Shown here one piece after another: positions 23,946 to 32,797 of a DNA stretch of 41,667 bases (position 1 is the first letter of the stretch; each line of letters begins with the position of its first letter). The stretch is from Desulfobacteraceae bacterium. Its GTDB lineage: Bacteria > Desulfobacterota > Syntrophobacteria > Syntrophobacterales > Syntrophobacteraceae. The stretch is from NCBI GenBank assembly GCA_021372635.1, contig JAJFUA010000094.1, positions 1 through 41,667 of the forward strand. The letters run 5' to 3'. A model generated the notes under the pieces. It saw only the letters and a program-made list of their open reading frames with translations, did not search any database and was not told the origin of the DNA. Made by a program: the position numbers and the translations under genes.

Positions 23946-25610
23946 TCAGAAGAACTTGCCCATGTCTTTCACGATGAGAACCGGTTTGCCTGAGTAATCG
24001 TCCCATTCCAACTGAAAGACCACGTCAAGGGAAGATCCTGCATCGAGGCTGAGAGACTGGCAGGATTCCGCGCCCCGCCAGAAAATTCCTTCCACGCCGG
24101 CATTCAGATGCAACCGGGCATGATTCTGCTCTCGTCCGAAAATTTTGCGGACGCTGACCTTCGCGTCCCGCAGGGCGAAGGTGGGAGTGGGATTTCCCAG
24201 GCCGTGGGGCTCAAGCTGCTTCAGGGCTTCGAGGAGTTCCTTGCGGATCAGGTCGGGCGCGAGTTCCATATCCACCCGGCCGTTGGGCACGAAGACTTCG
24301 GGCGGCTGTTCCAGTGCGACCTGTTCCAACCGCTCCGCGAACTCCGGAAGGCGGCGGACATCCAGCGTCATTCCAGCGGCCATTTTATGTCCTCCCCATC
24401 GCAACATGAGATCGCCGCAGCGATGCAGGGCACGGTGGATGTCGAAACCGGGTACGCTCCGGGCGGATCCCCTGGCGATACCGGCCTGTTCGTCCACGGA
24501 AAAGATGACGACCGGACCGTAACAGAACTCCTGCTGTACGCGCGAAGCCACTATGCCGATCACGCCGGCGGGCCACGCCGCATCCCCCATGACCAGGGTG
24601 CGCCTGCCGGCGGGCGTCCCCGCAAACCGCTCCCGGATCTCGGTCAGGATGGCGTCCTCCTGCTGCTGCCTTTTCGTGTTGTACCGGTTCAGTTCCTGGG
24701 CCAGCCGACAGGTCTCGTCAGTCCCCTCCGCCATCAGCAGGTCGAAAGCGAGGCGGGCGTCCGCCACGCGTCCGGCGGCATTGATGCGCGGCCCCACGTA
24801 GAACCCCAGGTGCCCCGCCGTGATCTTCTTTCCCCCGAGGCCCGCCGAATCGGCGATCTGCCGTACGGGCTCGTAGACGTTCGTGTTGATGCTGCTCAGC
24901 CCGCTCCGCGCCAGTATGCGGTTGGCACCCACCAGAGGAACCAGGTCCGCGACCGTACCGATAGCCGCAAGAGCCAGGTATTTCCCGCCCAGGGAGGGCG
25001 TACGGAACCGGTTTCGAAGCGCTTTTCGCAGTCTCGCGAGAAAAAGCAGGGTCAGCCCCGCGGAACAGAATTCCTTGAATGCGGACGGGCAATCGGGGTG
25101 CTTCGGATTGACGAGCACCGTTGCCGGCGCGAGGTTTCCATCGGGGACCTCGTGATGGTCGATCACGATGCAGTCGGCACCCCGCGAGCGGGCCATCGAG
25201 ATGGCTTTCACGTCCAGCGTGCCGCAGTCCAGAGTGACGAACAGTTCCGCATCCGGGTGTTCGAACACGGCGCGCTCGGGTACGCCGTAGCCCTCGGAGC
25301 GGCTCGGGATTACGACCTCGAAGCGCTTGTACTCGATATCCCGGAAGAATTGGGACACCTGGGCAAGGGATGTTATGCCGTCACAATCGTAGTCGCCGAC
25401 CAGCACCAGCTTGTGGCCCGCGGACAGATGCCGGGCCATGAGTTCCGCCGCCTCGTCCATGCCGCGCATCGAGAGGTGCGATTCCAGATCCTTGAGAGTC
25501 CCGTCCAGAAACGAAGGATCCGCCTTGCGGTTTTCGAGCAGGATTTCCAGCACTTCCCGCACGCTTCCAGGACGCCGCTCACCAGTAATATGCCATTGAG
25601 ACCGAATCAT
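23946..25610 (-). CDS. recJ: Single-stranded-DNA-specific exonuclease RecJ
   Basis: A 554-aa DHH-family 5'-3' nuclease used in recombination and mismatch repair. Motifs in order: DYDCDG (73-78, motif I), LDCGT (motif II, about 127), DHHEVP (151-156, motif III), AIGTVADLVPL (motif IV region), GPRINAAGR (DHHA1 side) and GGHKMAAG in the DHHA1 domain, followed by an OB-like C-terminus. Length is normal. The ATG at 25610 has a GGGGGAGG site three bases upstream. It is transcribed alone and meets the 23361 gene tail to tail. Confidence 0.95.
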   Translation of the reverse strand: MIRSQWHITGERRPGSVREVLEILLENRKADPSFLDGTLKDLESHLSMRGMDEAAELMARHLSAGHKLVLVGDYDCDGITSLAQVSQFFRDIEYKRFEVVIPSRSEGYGVPERAVFEHPDAELFVTLDCGTLDVKAISMARSRGADCIVIDHHEVPDGNLAPATVLVNPKHPDCPSAFKEFCSAGLTLLFLARLRKALRNRFRTPSLGGKYLALAAIGTVADLVPLVGANRILARSGLSSINTNVYEPVRQIADSAGLGGKKITAGHLGFYVGPRINAAGRVADARLAFDLLMAEGTDETCRLAQELNRYNTKRQQQEDAILTEIRERFAGTPAGRRTLVMGDAAWPAGVIGIVASRVQQEFCYGPVVIFSVDEQAGIARGSARSVPGFDIHRALHRCGDLMLRWGGHKMAAGMTLDVRRLPEFAERLEQVALEQPPEVFVPNGRVDMELAPDLIRKELLEALKQLEPHGLGNPTPTFALRDAKVSVRKIFGREQNHARLHLNAGVEGIFWRGAESCQSLSLDAGSSLDVVFQLEWDDYSGKPVLIVKDMGKFF

Positions 25611-26160
25611 CCACCCTCCCCCGGATCCTCGTCACAGCCGTTCCGCCCGGCGCAGGGCTTTGCCCGTAGCCTGCATGGGTGCGCCGGAACGGAGGGGTTA
25701 TATCATCCGGAAGACCGGAACGTCTACCACATCCGGGAAATGCCGCACGCACGGCCAGGCGCCTTCCTGGGTCCCTTGGAGAGCGCGGCTCCTCTTTCTT
25801 CCAGGAATACGGATTCTTAACAACGTACTGCGATATACTTGTCATTACGTTTTGTACAGAATCAGTATCCATCTCACACAAAATCTGCTATAAGGGCGAC
25901 AGGTTTTTCGGGTATATGCGGATATGCCTGAGGGGGGAATGATGAGGACAGGGGTATTTCATCCCTATCTATCGGATATAACAGGCGATGAGCCATGAAG
26001 CCGTGCTTTCCTCCATGATGTTTTGCATTTCCGGAATCAAGACCTTATATTGGCCGGCATGAGGGAAAGTTTCTTTCGTCAATGTACCTGGACTCAAAGC
26101 CGCCATACGAGACGAGACTACTGTGTGAGTGCGACGAATTCAACGTCAGGAGCAGTTGGA
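25611..26160. other. Intergenic region between recJ and the methyltransferase gene
   Basis: About 550 bp, AT-rich around 25800-26030. Nothing that reads as a gene; open frames lack ribosome sites. It should hold the divergent promoters of recJ and the methyltransferase gene, but no clear consensus pair was picked. Confidence 0.4.
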
Positions 26161-26724
26161 ATGGACACATTTCGCTACGTGAAGAACTTCATCAGGGACA
26201 AGAATGTTGCTTCAATAACACCCACCTCCACCTTCGGCGTAAAACGAGTCTGTAGCAAGATCAATTTCGAAAGAAGCGATCTGATCGTGGAATACGGCCC
26301 CGGAACCGGCGTCTTTTCGGACTATCTCCTGAAAAAAATGAAAGAGAACGCTCGGCTGATCCTCATCGAGCGGAACGAACATTTTGGAAGCTTTCTCGAA
26401 AGAAAATATCACGACCCGCGGGTGGTAATCGTGAACGACAACGCCGAGAATGTGCTGGAGACCCTGAGGACCTGCCAGGAATCGCAGGCGGACTATATCA
26501 TCTCCGGCATCCCCTTCATCATGATTCCCGACGACATGAAGAACCGCATTCTTTACAACACGCACAGGGCACTGCGGCGGGGAGGCAAGTTCCTGGCCTA
26601 CCAGACATGCTTCCAGACGGACAACCATCTGAAAAAGCACCTGGAACGTTACTTCCCCACAGTCAACTCCAAGTACGAGATCATGAACATCCCCCCGCTT
26701 CGCATCTATGAGGCCATCAAATAG
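26161..26724 (+). CDS. Class I SAM-dependent methyltransferase, phospholipid N-methyltransferase/rRNA dimethylase-like
   Basis: A 187-aa protein. LIVEYGPGTGVFSDYLL (about residues 41-57) is the SAM-binding motif I, ILIERNEHF is the acidic end of strand 2, and DYIISGIPFIMIP is the catalytic-strand motif of the KsgA/PmtA type (N/S-x-P-[YF]). It is close to short bacterial PmtA-like proteins that methylate phosphatidylethanolamine, but an rRNA or small-molecule target cannot be excluded. The start at 26161 has AGGAG eight bases upstream; the frame extends to 26023 without support. Confidence 0.75.
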   Translation: MDTFRYVKNFIRDKNVASITPTSTFGVKRVCSKINFERSDLIVEYGPGTGVFSDYLLKKMKENARLILIERNEHFGSFLERKYHDPRVVIVNDNAENVLETLRTCQESQADYIISGIPFIMIPDDMKNRILYNTHRALRRGGKFLAYQTCFQTDNHLKKHLERYFPTVNSKYEIMNIPPLRIYEAIK

Positions 26725-26855
26725 CAGTTCGAAACCATTGCCGCGATACTCGATGCGACCGCCGGCCGTGAAGTTCTCCGGGAAACCCGGAGGGAGCGGC
26801 TGCATCGAGGGCCCCGCAACGGGAACGCCGCCGGGGACGAGAACGGGGAGCGCCG

Positions 26856-27878
26856 ATGGAACGCCGGGATGATTACGATCCGGACCGTTACCGCTTTCGC
26901 GGCCTGCATCCCGGCGTGTTACTCGGGACGGCAAGCGACCGATATGCGGGCTGGATCGGGCAGATTTACACCACCGGTCGTTACACAGGGCAAATAACGC
27001 GGCGGCCCAGGCAGATCGGCGGACGAACGTTCAAGGAGTCCGTTCTCCCGGTCGAAAGCGTGGCGGAATACTTTGAGCATTTTCGCGTTCTGGAGATCGA
27101 CTACACCTTTTACGGGCTTCTCCTGGACAGGCAGGGGGCCTTCACGCGGACCTACCACACGCTCGCATCCTACCGGGACCAGCTTGCCGAAGGTGATTCC
27201 CTCATCCTCAAAGCGCCCCAGGCGATCTTCGCGCAGAAGATCCGCCGCGGCGCCGGCTATGCCCCGAACCCCGACTACCTGAATCCGGAACTTTTCACGC
27301 ACTGCTTTTACGAGCCCGCACGGGACCTGCTGGGCGAACACCTCAGAGCCTTCGTCTTCGAACAGGAATATCAGCGAAGCGGCGAACGCATCCCCGCCGC
27401 CGACCTGGTCCGCAGCCTCGACGCGTTTTTCGGCGCCATCCCCGCGGATGACCGCTACCACGTCGAACTGCGAACGGAATCCTACCTGACCGGGGCGGCG
27501 TTCCGAATCCTCGAAGAGCACGGTGTGGGACAGATCCTCTCACACTGGACGTGGCTTCCCACCCTCGGCGCCCAGTTCGCCAGATCAGGAAGACGCTTTT
27601 TCAGCTCGGGCAGGCAGGCCGTCATGCGGCTGATGACCCCTCTCGGCACCCGTTACGAAGACGCCTATGCGATGGCCTATCCCTTCGATGCACTCGTGGA
27701 AGGAATGCTCCAACCTCAGATGATCGAAGATGCGGCCCAACTCGCGAGGGAGGCTGTCGCTCAGGGGGTGGCCATGCATATCATCGTGAACAATCGCTCC
27801 GGGGGCAATGCCCCCGAAATCGCCCGGCGGGTTGCATGCCGCTTCGCCGCCGCGGAATCAGGCGAGCCCGCATCATAA
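26856..27878 (+). CDS. DUF72 (YecE-like) family protein
   Basis: A 340-aa protein. HPGVLLGTASDRYAGWIGQIYTTG at the N-terminus, SVAEYFEHFRVLEIDYTFY, ILKAPQAIFAQK and VHLHVE-like strand (YHVELRTESYL), and the C-terminal MHIIVNNRSGGNAPEIA region match the DUF72 TIM-barrel family. Its biochemical role is unknown. The start has GGGGAG five bases upstream. It follows the methyltransferase gene by 131 bp on the same strand. Confidence 0.8.
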   Translation: MERRDDYDPDRYRFRGLHPGVLLGTASDRYAGWIGQIYTTGRYTGQITRRPRQIGGRTFKESVLPVESVAEYFEHFRVLEIDYTFYGLLLDRQGAFTRTYHTLASYRDQLAEGDSLILKAPQAIFAQKIRRGAGYAPNPDYLNPELFTHCFYEPARDLLGEHLRAFVFEQEYQRSGERIPAADLVRSLDAFFGAIPADDRYHVELRTESYLTGAAFRILEEHGVGQILSHWTWLPTLGAQFARSGRRFFSSGRQAVMRLMTPLGTRYEDAYAMAYPFDALVEGMLQPQMIEDAAQLAREAVAQGVAMHIIVNNRSGGNAPEIARRVACRFAAAESGEPAS

Positions 27879-27970
27879 GTCCTGTATCCGCACAATCGCG
27901 GCAATCCGCATCGACTCCCGATCGGCATGCCTTTCCGCGCTTTCTTGTTCCTATGGCATACAACATAAAG

Positions 27971-27983
27971 GATAATGATTATC
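27971..27983. promoter_or_regulatory. Fur-box core GATAATGATTATC
   Basis: A perfect inverted repeat GATAAT-G-ATTATC, the core of the Fur 7-1-7 operator, 67 bp upstream of a small Cys-rich gene. It suggests iron (or, for a paralogue, Mn/Zn) dependent repression of that gene. Confidence 0.7.
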
Positions 27984-28049
27984 GTATTAGTATCACGGTT
28001 GTTTATGACGATTGCGGGAAGGAAGAATCCCGGGAAGAAGGAGCACCAT

Positions 28050-28205
28050 ATGGAATCGAAGAAAAAGGAAAAATTGAACTGCAAGGTCGGCGGGAAGACA
28101 TACTCCCATGGGACTCAGGCCTGCGAGTCCAGGAGATGCTTTGAATGCAACGACGGCAGGTGGGAGGAGCGTTTCATAGACAGGGTGTTCGGCGTAGGTC
28201 CGTAA
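28050..28205 (+). CDS. Small Cys-rich protein under a Fur box
   Basis: A 51-aa soluble protein, MESKKKEKLNCKVGGKTYSH..., with Cys at about 11, 25, 30 and 33, the last two in CFEC. NDGRWEERF is a short acidic-aromatic turn. Four cysteines in such a short chain suggest a metal or Fe-S site. GGAGCACC lies just upstream of ATG 28050. The Fur-like operator at 27971 suggests a role in iron homeostasis. No family name is certain. Confidence 0.7.
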   Translation: MESKKKEKLNCKVGGKTYSHGTQACESRRCFECNDGRWEERFIDRVFGVGP

Positions 28206-28374
28206 CGGAAAAATGCCGGAGCGCGGCCGGAGGGGCGTTTTGCTCCTTTTCGATTCGAGGACGATGAACTAGACTTATATCCGGTTCGAGCTGCAACCAG
28301 GAGTTCCACCGGGCCGGAACCCGCGGTCCCGGCCCGCTCGGCAGGCAATTCTTTCGATGGACGGCAGGCTGAAA

Positions 28375-28890
28375 ATGTCCCGGATACACTCTCATTGTTC
28401 CTACTGCGGCGCAAAATTCGAAGACGGGGCGGGATGGCCCAGGACCTGCGCCTCCTGCTCCAACACCTCGTTCCTCAACCCTGTTCCCGTAACCGTGGTC
28501 CAGATTCCGGTCGGGCCGGGTCTGCTGGTCATACGCAGGGCCATCGAACCTCGCAAGGGGTTGCTCGCCCTGCCGGGCGGCTATGTCAACTTCGGAGAAA
28601 CCTGGCAGGAAGCCGGCGCACGGGAAGTATTCGAGGAAACCGGAGTCGTCCTCAATCCCGAGGAAATCCGGGAATTCGCGATCCGGAGCGGGGAGGACGG
28701 AACCATCATTCTTTTCGGGATTTCACAACCGGTACCGCCGGACAGGATCCCCCCCTTCACTCCCAACCGCGAATGCCTGGAAAGAAAAATTTTGACGGAA
28801 TGGGAACCCCTGGCTTTCAAGTTACACGAAGAGATGATCGAAGCCTATTTCGGAACCCGACCCGAAGGGAGATGCCTTTCCGGGAAATAA
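28375..28890 (+). CDS. Nudix hydrolase with N-terminal zinc ribbon
   Basis: A 171-aa protein. CSYC (8-11) and CASC (25-28) form a zinc ribbon, and the Nudix box GX5EX7REVFEETG starts at about Gly69 with Glu75, Arg83-Glu84 and Glu87/Glu88 in place. The domain order is that of NudC-like or ADP-ribose/NADH pyrophosphatases. The substrate is not determinable from sequence alone. ATG 28375 (after a weak AGG site) is preferred to 28357. Confidence 0.85.
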   Translation: MSRIHSHCSYCGAKFEDGAGWPRTCASCSNTSFLNPVPVTVVQIPVGPGLLVIRRAIEPRKGLLALPGGYVNFGETWQEAGAREVFEETGVVLNPEEIREFAIRSGEDGTIILFGISQPVPPDRIPPFTPNRECLERKILTEWEPLAFKLHEEMIEAYFGTRPEGRCLSGK

Positions 28891-28902
28891 CGTACGCACG
28901 CA

Positions 28903-29190
28903 TTACTCGTATTCCAGCTTCAATCCCTCTTTCGTCACCCGCAACGGTGTGGAACCCAATTCCCGCAAATGTTCGATCAGGGTGAAATCCTTCAGCTTTC
29001 CCGGAATGCTCGACGCCTCCTGGACGGCGAGGAACCCTTCTTCGACGATGACCCGATGGGGCACCCCTTTCGCGGTAATATCGAAGGTATGGGCCATGCG
29101 CTGTGCATCGTACCGATCTTCCACCCGCTCCCCGGGATACGCTTCCTGCAAGAACTCACGGACTGCCGACGCCTTCTCCCGATTTTCCAT
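28903..29190 (-). CDS. Hypothetical protein
   Basis: A 95-aa soluble protein, MENREKASAVREFLQEAYPG..., with a central AHTFDITAKGVPHRVIVEEGF strand-rich part and C-terminal FTLIEHLRELGSTPLRVTKEG. GGGAGG six bases upstream of ATG 29190 fixes the start. It converges on the Nudix gene. The family is not recognised. Confidence 0.7.
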   Translation of the reverse strand: MENREKASAVREFLQEAYPGERVEDRYDAQRMAHTFDITAKGVPHRVIVEEGFLAVQEASSIPGKLKDFTLIEHLRELGSTPLRVTKEGLKLEYE

Positions 29191-29258
29191 GCTCTGCCTC
29201 CCAGTAGATAGGAAAACTACATACACTATAATCGCGGAGCGGGCTTCCGGCAAGGATT

Positions 29259-29369
29259 TCAGGCGGCAGGGCAACAGGTAATATTGATGAGGTTCCAATC
29301 GTACTCTTCTTCCTCAGGGCGTTTTGTTCTTGCTGTTTCAGCGCTCTTCCCCACAACCTGGTTTTCCAT
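29259..29369 (-). CDS. Possible 36-aa peptide
   Basis: A short frame MENQVVGKSAETARTKRP...EEYDWNLINITCCPAA with GGAG seven bases upstream. The acidic middle and CCP end look non-random, but the evidence is only the ribosome site and composition. Confidence 0.3.
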   Translation of the reverse strand: MENQVVGKSAETARTKRPEEEEYDWNLINITCCPAA

Positions 29370-29827
29370 TTCTTTTCTCCGTTCAGGCAATCCTGCACAG
29401 CAGGGGAAACCGTCGAATTTCAAAGAAAGCGTCAGCATCCCCATGGCGTGAAGTTAATCATTCGCCTTTTAGTATTAATTCTCTTTAAGGGTCATTGTTT
29501 AGACTCAGACATCTCGAAGTGTGCGATAAAAACATGCATAGAGAGGAAGCATAACCCGATCCGGTGGTTTCACCCGATGCGGCGCCGACGAGCTTTACAG
29601 AAAGATACGGGCACCTTCGGAGCGTGCCGACTCCGGGCAATACGGGATTCCCTCAGAATCTGCAGTGGATATACAACCATCTTATACTATCATTACCAAT
29701 AATTGACAATAATTTAATAGTAATTATCTTTTTTGTGTAAGCAGATCAATCTGCCGGGCTTCCGTGGGTATCTACCGGGATACCGAAGAGCGGACAGCCT
29801 GGAAGCATATTGGAAAGGAGTCCGAAC
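29370..29827. other. AT-rich intergenic region upstream of the DUF1328 gene
   Basis: About 460 bp. A promoter candidate at 29703-29730 lies here. A frame from 29448 lacks a ribosome site. No gene is supported. Confidence 0.4.
29703..29730 (+). promoter_or_regulatory. Candidate sigma70 promoter of the DUF1328 gene
   Basis: Perfect -35 TTGACA (29703-29708) and -10 TATCTT (29725-29730), spacer 16 bp, about 97 bp upstream of the start codon. Confidence 0.5.
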
Positions 29828-29998
29828 ATGTTTCTTTTATGGGCGATTATGTTTCTCATTATAGCCATTATCGCGGGAGTATTCGGATTCGGCGGAATTG
29901 CCGGAACTTCGGCGTGGATTGCGCAGGTGCTTTTTGTAATTTTCCTGATAGCCTTCGTGGTATCCATGCTCACAGGGCGAAAGCCACCGGTGTCCTGA
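29828..29998 (+). CDS. DUF1328 (YtjA-like) small membrane protein
   Basis: A 56-aa protein. [20 protein letters not shown] is helix 1, a [11 protein letters not shown] turn follows, then [18 protein letters not shown] is helix 2, ending TGRKP. This is the DUF1328 signature (FGFGGIA...A..ILF.IFL..F). Often stress-induced; function unknown. AAGGAG seven bases upstream of ATG 29828. Confidence 0.9.
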   Translation: MFLLWAIMFLIIAIIAGVFGFGGIAGTSAWIAQVLFVIFLIAFVVSMLTGRKPPVS

Positions 29999-30409
29999 TC
30001 GCGGGCGCGGAGCCGATCGCCCCCGTCTGCACCGATACGCCTCGAACGCCCCGGCCAGGCCGGGCACCGCCTGTCACTGTCGAATCGAAGCATGGCAGGC
30101 GGTAATCCGCCGCCGGCCTCAACCCGGTTCGAGTATCCCACAAGCCACCATTCCCCGCCCTGTTTTGAAAACTCCTCCCTCTTTTGCGCTCCTTCCGCCG
30201 TTTTCCCTCATAGGCGGGCCTGTTCCCGTTGCAGCAGGATTCTCACGCGGGGGAATCTCCCGATTGACGGGGTCCCACCCCTGGCGGTATCCTGCCGGTA
30301 CTGTTCGTTGCGTAATAGCCGGGAGGAAACGGGCCGGGGGCCGGGCATCTCCCGGGTTTTGAACAGCCATTCAACGTTCTACGAAGGGCAAGGTGGTTCC
30401 CAATTCGCC
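29999..30409. other. Intergenic region
   Basis: About 410 bp, GC-rich. The frame of the acetyltransferase is open upstream to 30092, but the composition and missing ribosome site argue against its use. No other gene or known element seen. Confidence 0.4.
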
Positions 30410-31114
30410 ATGAAAACCAGAATCGATCTGGAGAAATACCCGCGAAGGGGCTTGTTCGAGGCGTTCAAGAACAGGGACATCCCGTTCTTTTCGACGACCA
30501 GCAATGTGGACATATCGGGGCTGAAGGAGTTCATTGACTCGAGCGGACATGGTTTCTTCGTGTCCGTCAGCTTTTTCATCTCGAAGGCGGTCAACGCCGT
30601 TACGGCCCTGCGGCACAGGATCGTGAACGGCGAATTGTACGAGTTCGACAGGACCGATCCGGCCTATACCATCCTCCTGGACGATGAGACGTTTTCCTTC
30701 TGCGACTCCAGACATTTCGACGAATTTGCCGAATATCACGCATACGCGAAACGGCGGATTGAAGACGTCAGAAGATGCCCCGACGTAAGCACCGGGGACA
30801 AGGATCACATGTTCTTCATCACGAACATACCGTGGTTCACCTTCACTTCGTTTGTCCATCCGTACTGCAAAGCATACGGGTCCATTCCGGTAGTCACCGT
30901 GGGCAGGTATTTCGAACATGGCGGGAAGGTGCTCCTGCCTGTCGGGATCCAGGTAAACCACGCCCTGGCCGATGGGTTGCACGTCGGAAGGTTCTACGGG
31001 CACATGTCCGCCATGTGCGCTCAGCCACGGATGTGGCTGAGCGGCGACGGGAAGCGGCCCGGCAGTCCTGCCGCTCGAGCCCCCGCGGCCGGTGCCCGAA
31101 TCGAAGATGCGTAA
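30410..31114 (+). CDS. Chloramphenicol acetyltransferase-like protein
   Basis: A 234-aa protein of the CAT fold. The catalytic His is in NHALADGLHVGRFY (His184, Asp188), which corresponds to HHxxxDG of CAT with Asn in place of the first His. FVSVSFFISKAVNAV (about 50-64) and FFITNIPWFTFTSF match the CAT core. The N-terminus MKTRIDLEKYPRRGLFEAF also fits. Chromosomal CAT-like proteins in anaerobes often do not give resistance, so the acceptor may be another alcohol. The start is uncertain because the nearest AAGG site is about 14 bases upstream. The tail (SPAARAPAAGARI) is low-complexity. Confidence 0.78.
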   Translation: MKTRIDLEKYPRRGLFEAFKNRDIPFFSTTSNVDISGLKEFIDSSGHGFFVSVSFFISKAVNAVTALRHRIVNGELYEFDRTDPAYTILLDDETFSFCDSRHFDEFAEYHAYAKRRIEDVRRCPDVSTGDKDHMFFITNIPWFTFTSFVHPYCKAYGSIPVVTVGRYFEHGGKVLLPVGIQVNHALADGLHVGRFYGHMSAMCAQPRMWLSGDGKRPGSPAARAPAAGARIEDA

Positions 31115-31131
31115 CGGAAAGGATCGACGGT

Positions 31132-31329
31132 ATGACACGAGCCGGCAACGCGGCAGTGCTGAGCCTCATCATTCCGGGAGTCGGCCAGTTTTACAACGGC
31201 TGCTTCTGGAGAGGCATCTTCTGGCTGATCATCACTCCGGGCCTGTGGATCGGCTCGGGAGGATTCCTGGGCTGGGTTTGCCACGTCCTGTCGGCCATTA
31301 CCGCGTATAAAAAAGCACAGGCACCGTAG
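31132..31329 (+). CDS. Small TM2-like membrane protein
   Basis: A 65-aa protein. SLIIPGVGQFYNGCFWRGIFW is the TM2-type motif (PG.GQFY.G), with two hydrophobic segments around it and a short basic tail. AAAGGA lies eight bases upstream of ATG 31132. It follows the acetyltransferase gene by 17 bp and may be in the same operon. Function unknown. Confidence 0.75.
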   Translation: MTRAGNAAVLSLIIPGVGQFYNGCFWRGIFWLIITPGLWIGSGGFLGWVCHVLSAITAYKKAQAP

Positions 31330-31590
31330 ACTCCGACACGGCGCGCCAGTCCCTGCCTGCAAGCCTCGGCGTGGCCCGGCGGGAATCACCGATCCGGTGC
31401 CGGCTCTCCGCCCCATCTCTCCTTCTCTTCGATACCCTTCCCGGCAGTCGGGCTCACCCTTGTGCCCCGGCACCTCAGGGCTTACTTTCCCCTTGTGCGT
31501 CCCGTGCGGGCGCATAGACTTGCAGGCGGGTCGCGGCGAGCGTCGTGGTCCCGGTGAAGAAATGTACTTCGTCAATGAAGGGTGAAGTCG

Positions 31591-32538
31591 ATGATCGATC
31601 TGGCAGGGATGCTCGCCGGGATCGCCCGGGACGCGCAGTCGTTCGAACCCGTCGATGGCCTCACCGTATTGACCCTGGCCGCCCTCGAAGGGATACTCTC
31701 CGTCGATAACTCGCTGGTCCTGGCCATCCTGGTGCGGTCCCTGCCGAAAGAACAGCAGAAGAAGGCCCTGGCCTACGGCATCCTGGGCGCCTTTTTTTTC
31801 CGCATCGTGGCCATCCTGTTCGCCGCCTACCTGATCCAGTTCACGGTTTTCAAGCTCGTCGGCGGAGCCTATCTCATCTACCTCGCCATGAAGCACATGT
31901 TTTTCTTCTACAAGGAAGAGGCACACCAGTTGAATCCCAGGGCCGGAGCCAATTTCTGGCGGACCGTCACGGCCGTGGAGTTGACCGACGTCGCTTTCGC
32001 CATCGACAGCATCACCGCGGCCGTCGCCATGACCAACAAGCTGCTGATCGTATGGCTGGGGGGAGTTCTGGGGATCGTCTTCCTGCGCTTCCTGGCCGGT
32101 TTCCTGGTCCGTCTGCTCGAGAAGCTGCCCAAGCTGGAGGATCTTGCGTATCAGCTCATCTTTTTCATCGGGACCAAGCTGTTCCTCGACGGGCTGCATG
32201 TGAAGATAGAGCACACGGTCTTCTGGATGATGATGGGGGTGATCGTCATTCTGGGATCCGCCCTGGTGTACCGGGACTACCACCAGAGAGAATCCAGGAC
32301 GAGGCATCACCATATCCTGCTGGAAAAACTCCGGAAGGGCGAGATGGAAGTCGAAGAACTGCTGCGGATGGAGTATATCCCGCGGGAGGTCATCGAATAC
32401 CTTCTGCTGGAAAACTGCCTGTTCATTGCGGCTCCCGGCCCGGGTGGAACCTGCGACGGCCGGGGTTCCGGCGGGGCGGCGACGGCAAGCAGGGCCACAG
32501 GTCCGGGCCGGTCGCCAAGCTTGCCTTCGGGAGGGTGA
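31591..32538 (+). CDS. TerC-family integral membrane protein
   Basis: A 315-aa protein with seven or more hydrophobic segments. TLAALEGILSVDNSLVLAILV (about 30-50) and TAVELTDVAFAIDSITAAVAM carry the two TerC signature acidic motifs (E-G-x-L-S-x-D-N and E-x-x-D-x-x-F-A-x-D-S) that line the metal path. The C-terminal 80 residues (HHHILLEKLRKGEMEVEELL..., then a Gly/Ala-rich tail) are cytoplasmic. TerC proteins export Mn2+ or help metallate secreted proteins. ATG 31591 is preferred to a GTG nine bases earlier. A Mn2+ riboswitch lies downstream, not upstream, of this gene. Confidence 0.85.
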   Translation: MIDLAGMLAGIARDAQSFEPVDGLTVLTLAALEGILSVDNSLVLAILVRSLPKEQQKKALAYGILGAFFFRIVAILFAAYLIQFTVFKLVGGAYLIYLAMKHMFFFYKEEAHQLNPRAGANFWRTVTAVELTDVAFAIDSITAAVAMTNKLLIVWLGGVLGIVFLRFLAGFLVRLLEKLPKLEDLAYQLIFFIGTKLFLDGLHVKIEHTVFWMMMGVIVILGSALVYRDYHQRESRTRHHHILLEKLRKGEMEVEELLRMEYIPREVIEYLLLENCLFIAAPGPGGTCDGRGSGGAATASRATGPGRSPSLPSGG

Positions 32539-32595
32539 TCTCCCGCGCTGTCCGGGGGATTGCCCGGCGGGCATCAGGACTTATATTAAGACCGA

Positions 32596-32687
32596 CAAAA
32601 GGGAGTAGCCGGCAAGGGCAAAGTCACCAGTACGGCGGTGTCGCCTGGCTTTGCCGTTGGCCGCGAGGCCGATTGGCGAGACTTTTG
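32596..32687 (+). promoter_or_regulatory. yybP-ykoY (manganese) riboswitch
   Basis: P1 is CAAAAG (32596-32601) paired with CTTTTG (32682-32687). The conserved GGGAGTAG (32601-32608) and GGCGAGA (32675-32681) sides of the aptamer are in place, as is the GGCTTTGCCG segment (32647-32656) and a GGCC-GCGA-GGCC hairpin (32659-32670). This layout matches the Mn2+-sensing aptamer family that usually controls terC, mntP or P-type ATPase genes. It reads on the plus strand towards a 74-aa gene. Confidence 0.82.
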
Positions 32688-32723
32688 GTGTGATCCATCA
32701 TGCTGAATGCCTCGCTTTTTTTT
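32663..32723 (+). terminator. Riboswitch expression platform with intrinsic terminator
   Basis: GCCTCGC (32709-32715) followed by eight T residues can pair with GCGAGGC (32663-32669), which is part of the aptamer. A shorter pairing with the GCGAG of the conserved GGCGAGA side is also possible. Aptamer folding and terminator are thus exclusive, so ligand should give readthrough. Confidence 0.6.
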
Positions 32724-32797
32724 GCCGTCGGACTCATCCGGCCCCGAAAGGCGGTCCGGGAGGTTTGCGGATGCATGGACACGAAAGGAGCAATGAT

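Noticed and set aside
32590-32690. c-di-GMP (GEMM) riboswitch
   Set aside because: GGCAAAG and GCTTTGCC looked similar, but the conserved GEMM ACGCAAAGCC order is absent, while GGGAGTAG and GGCGAGA fit yybP-ykoY.
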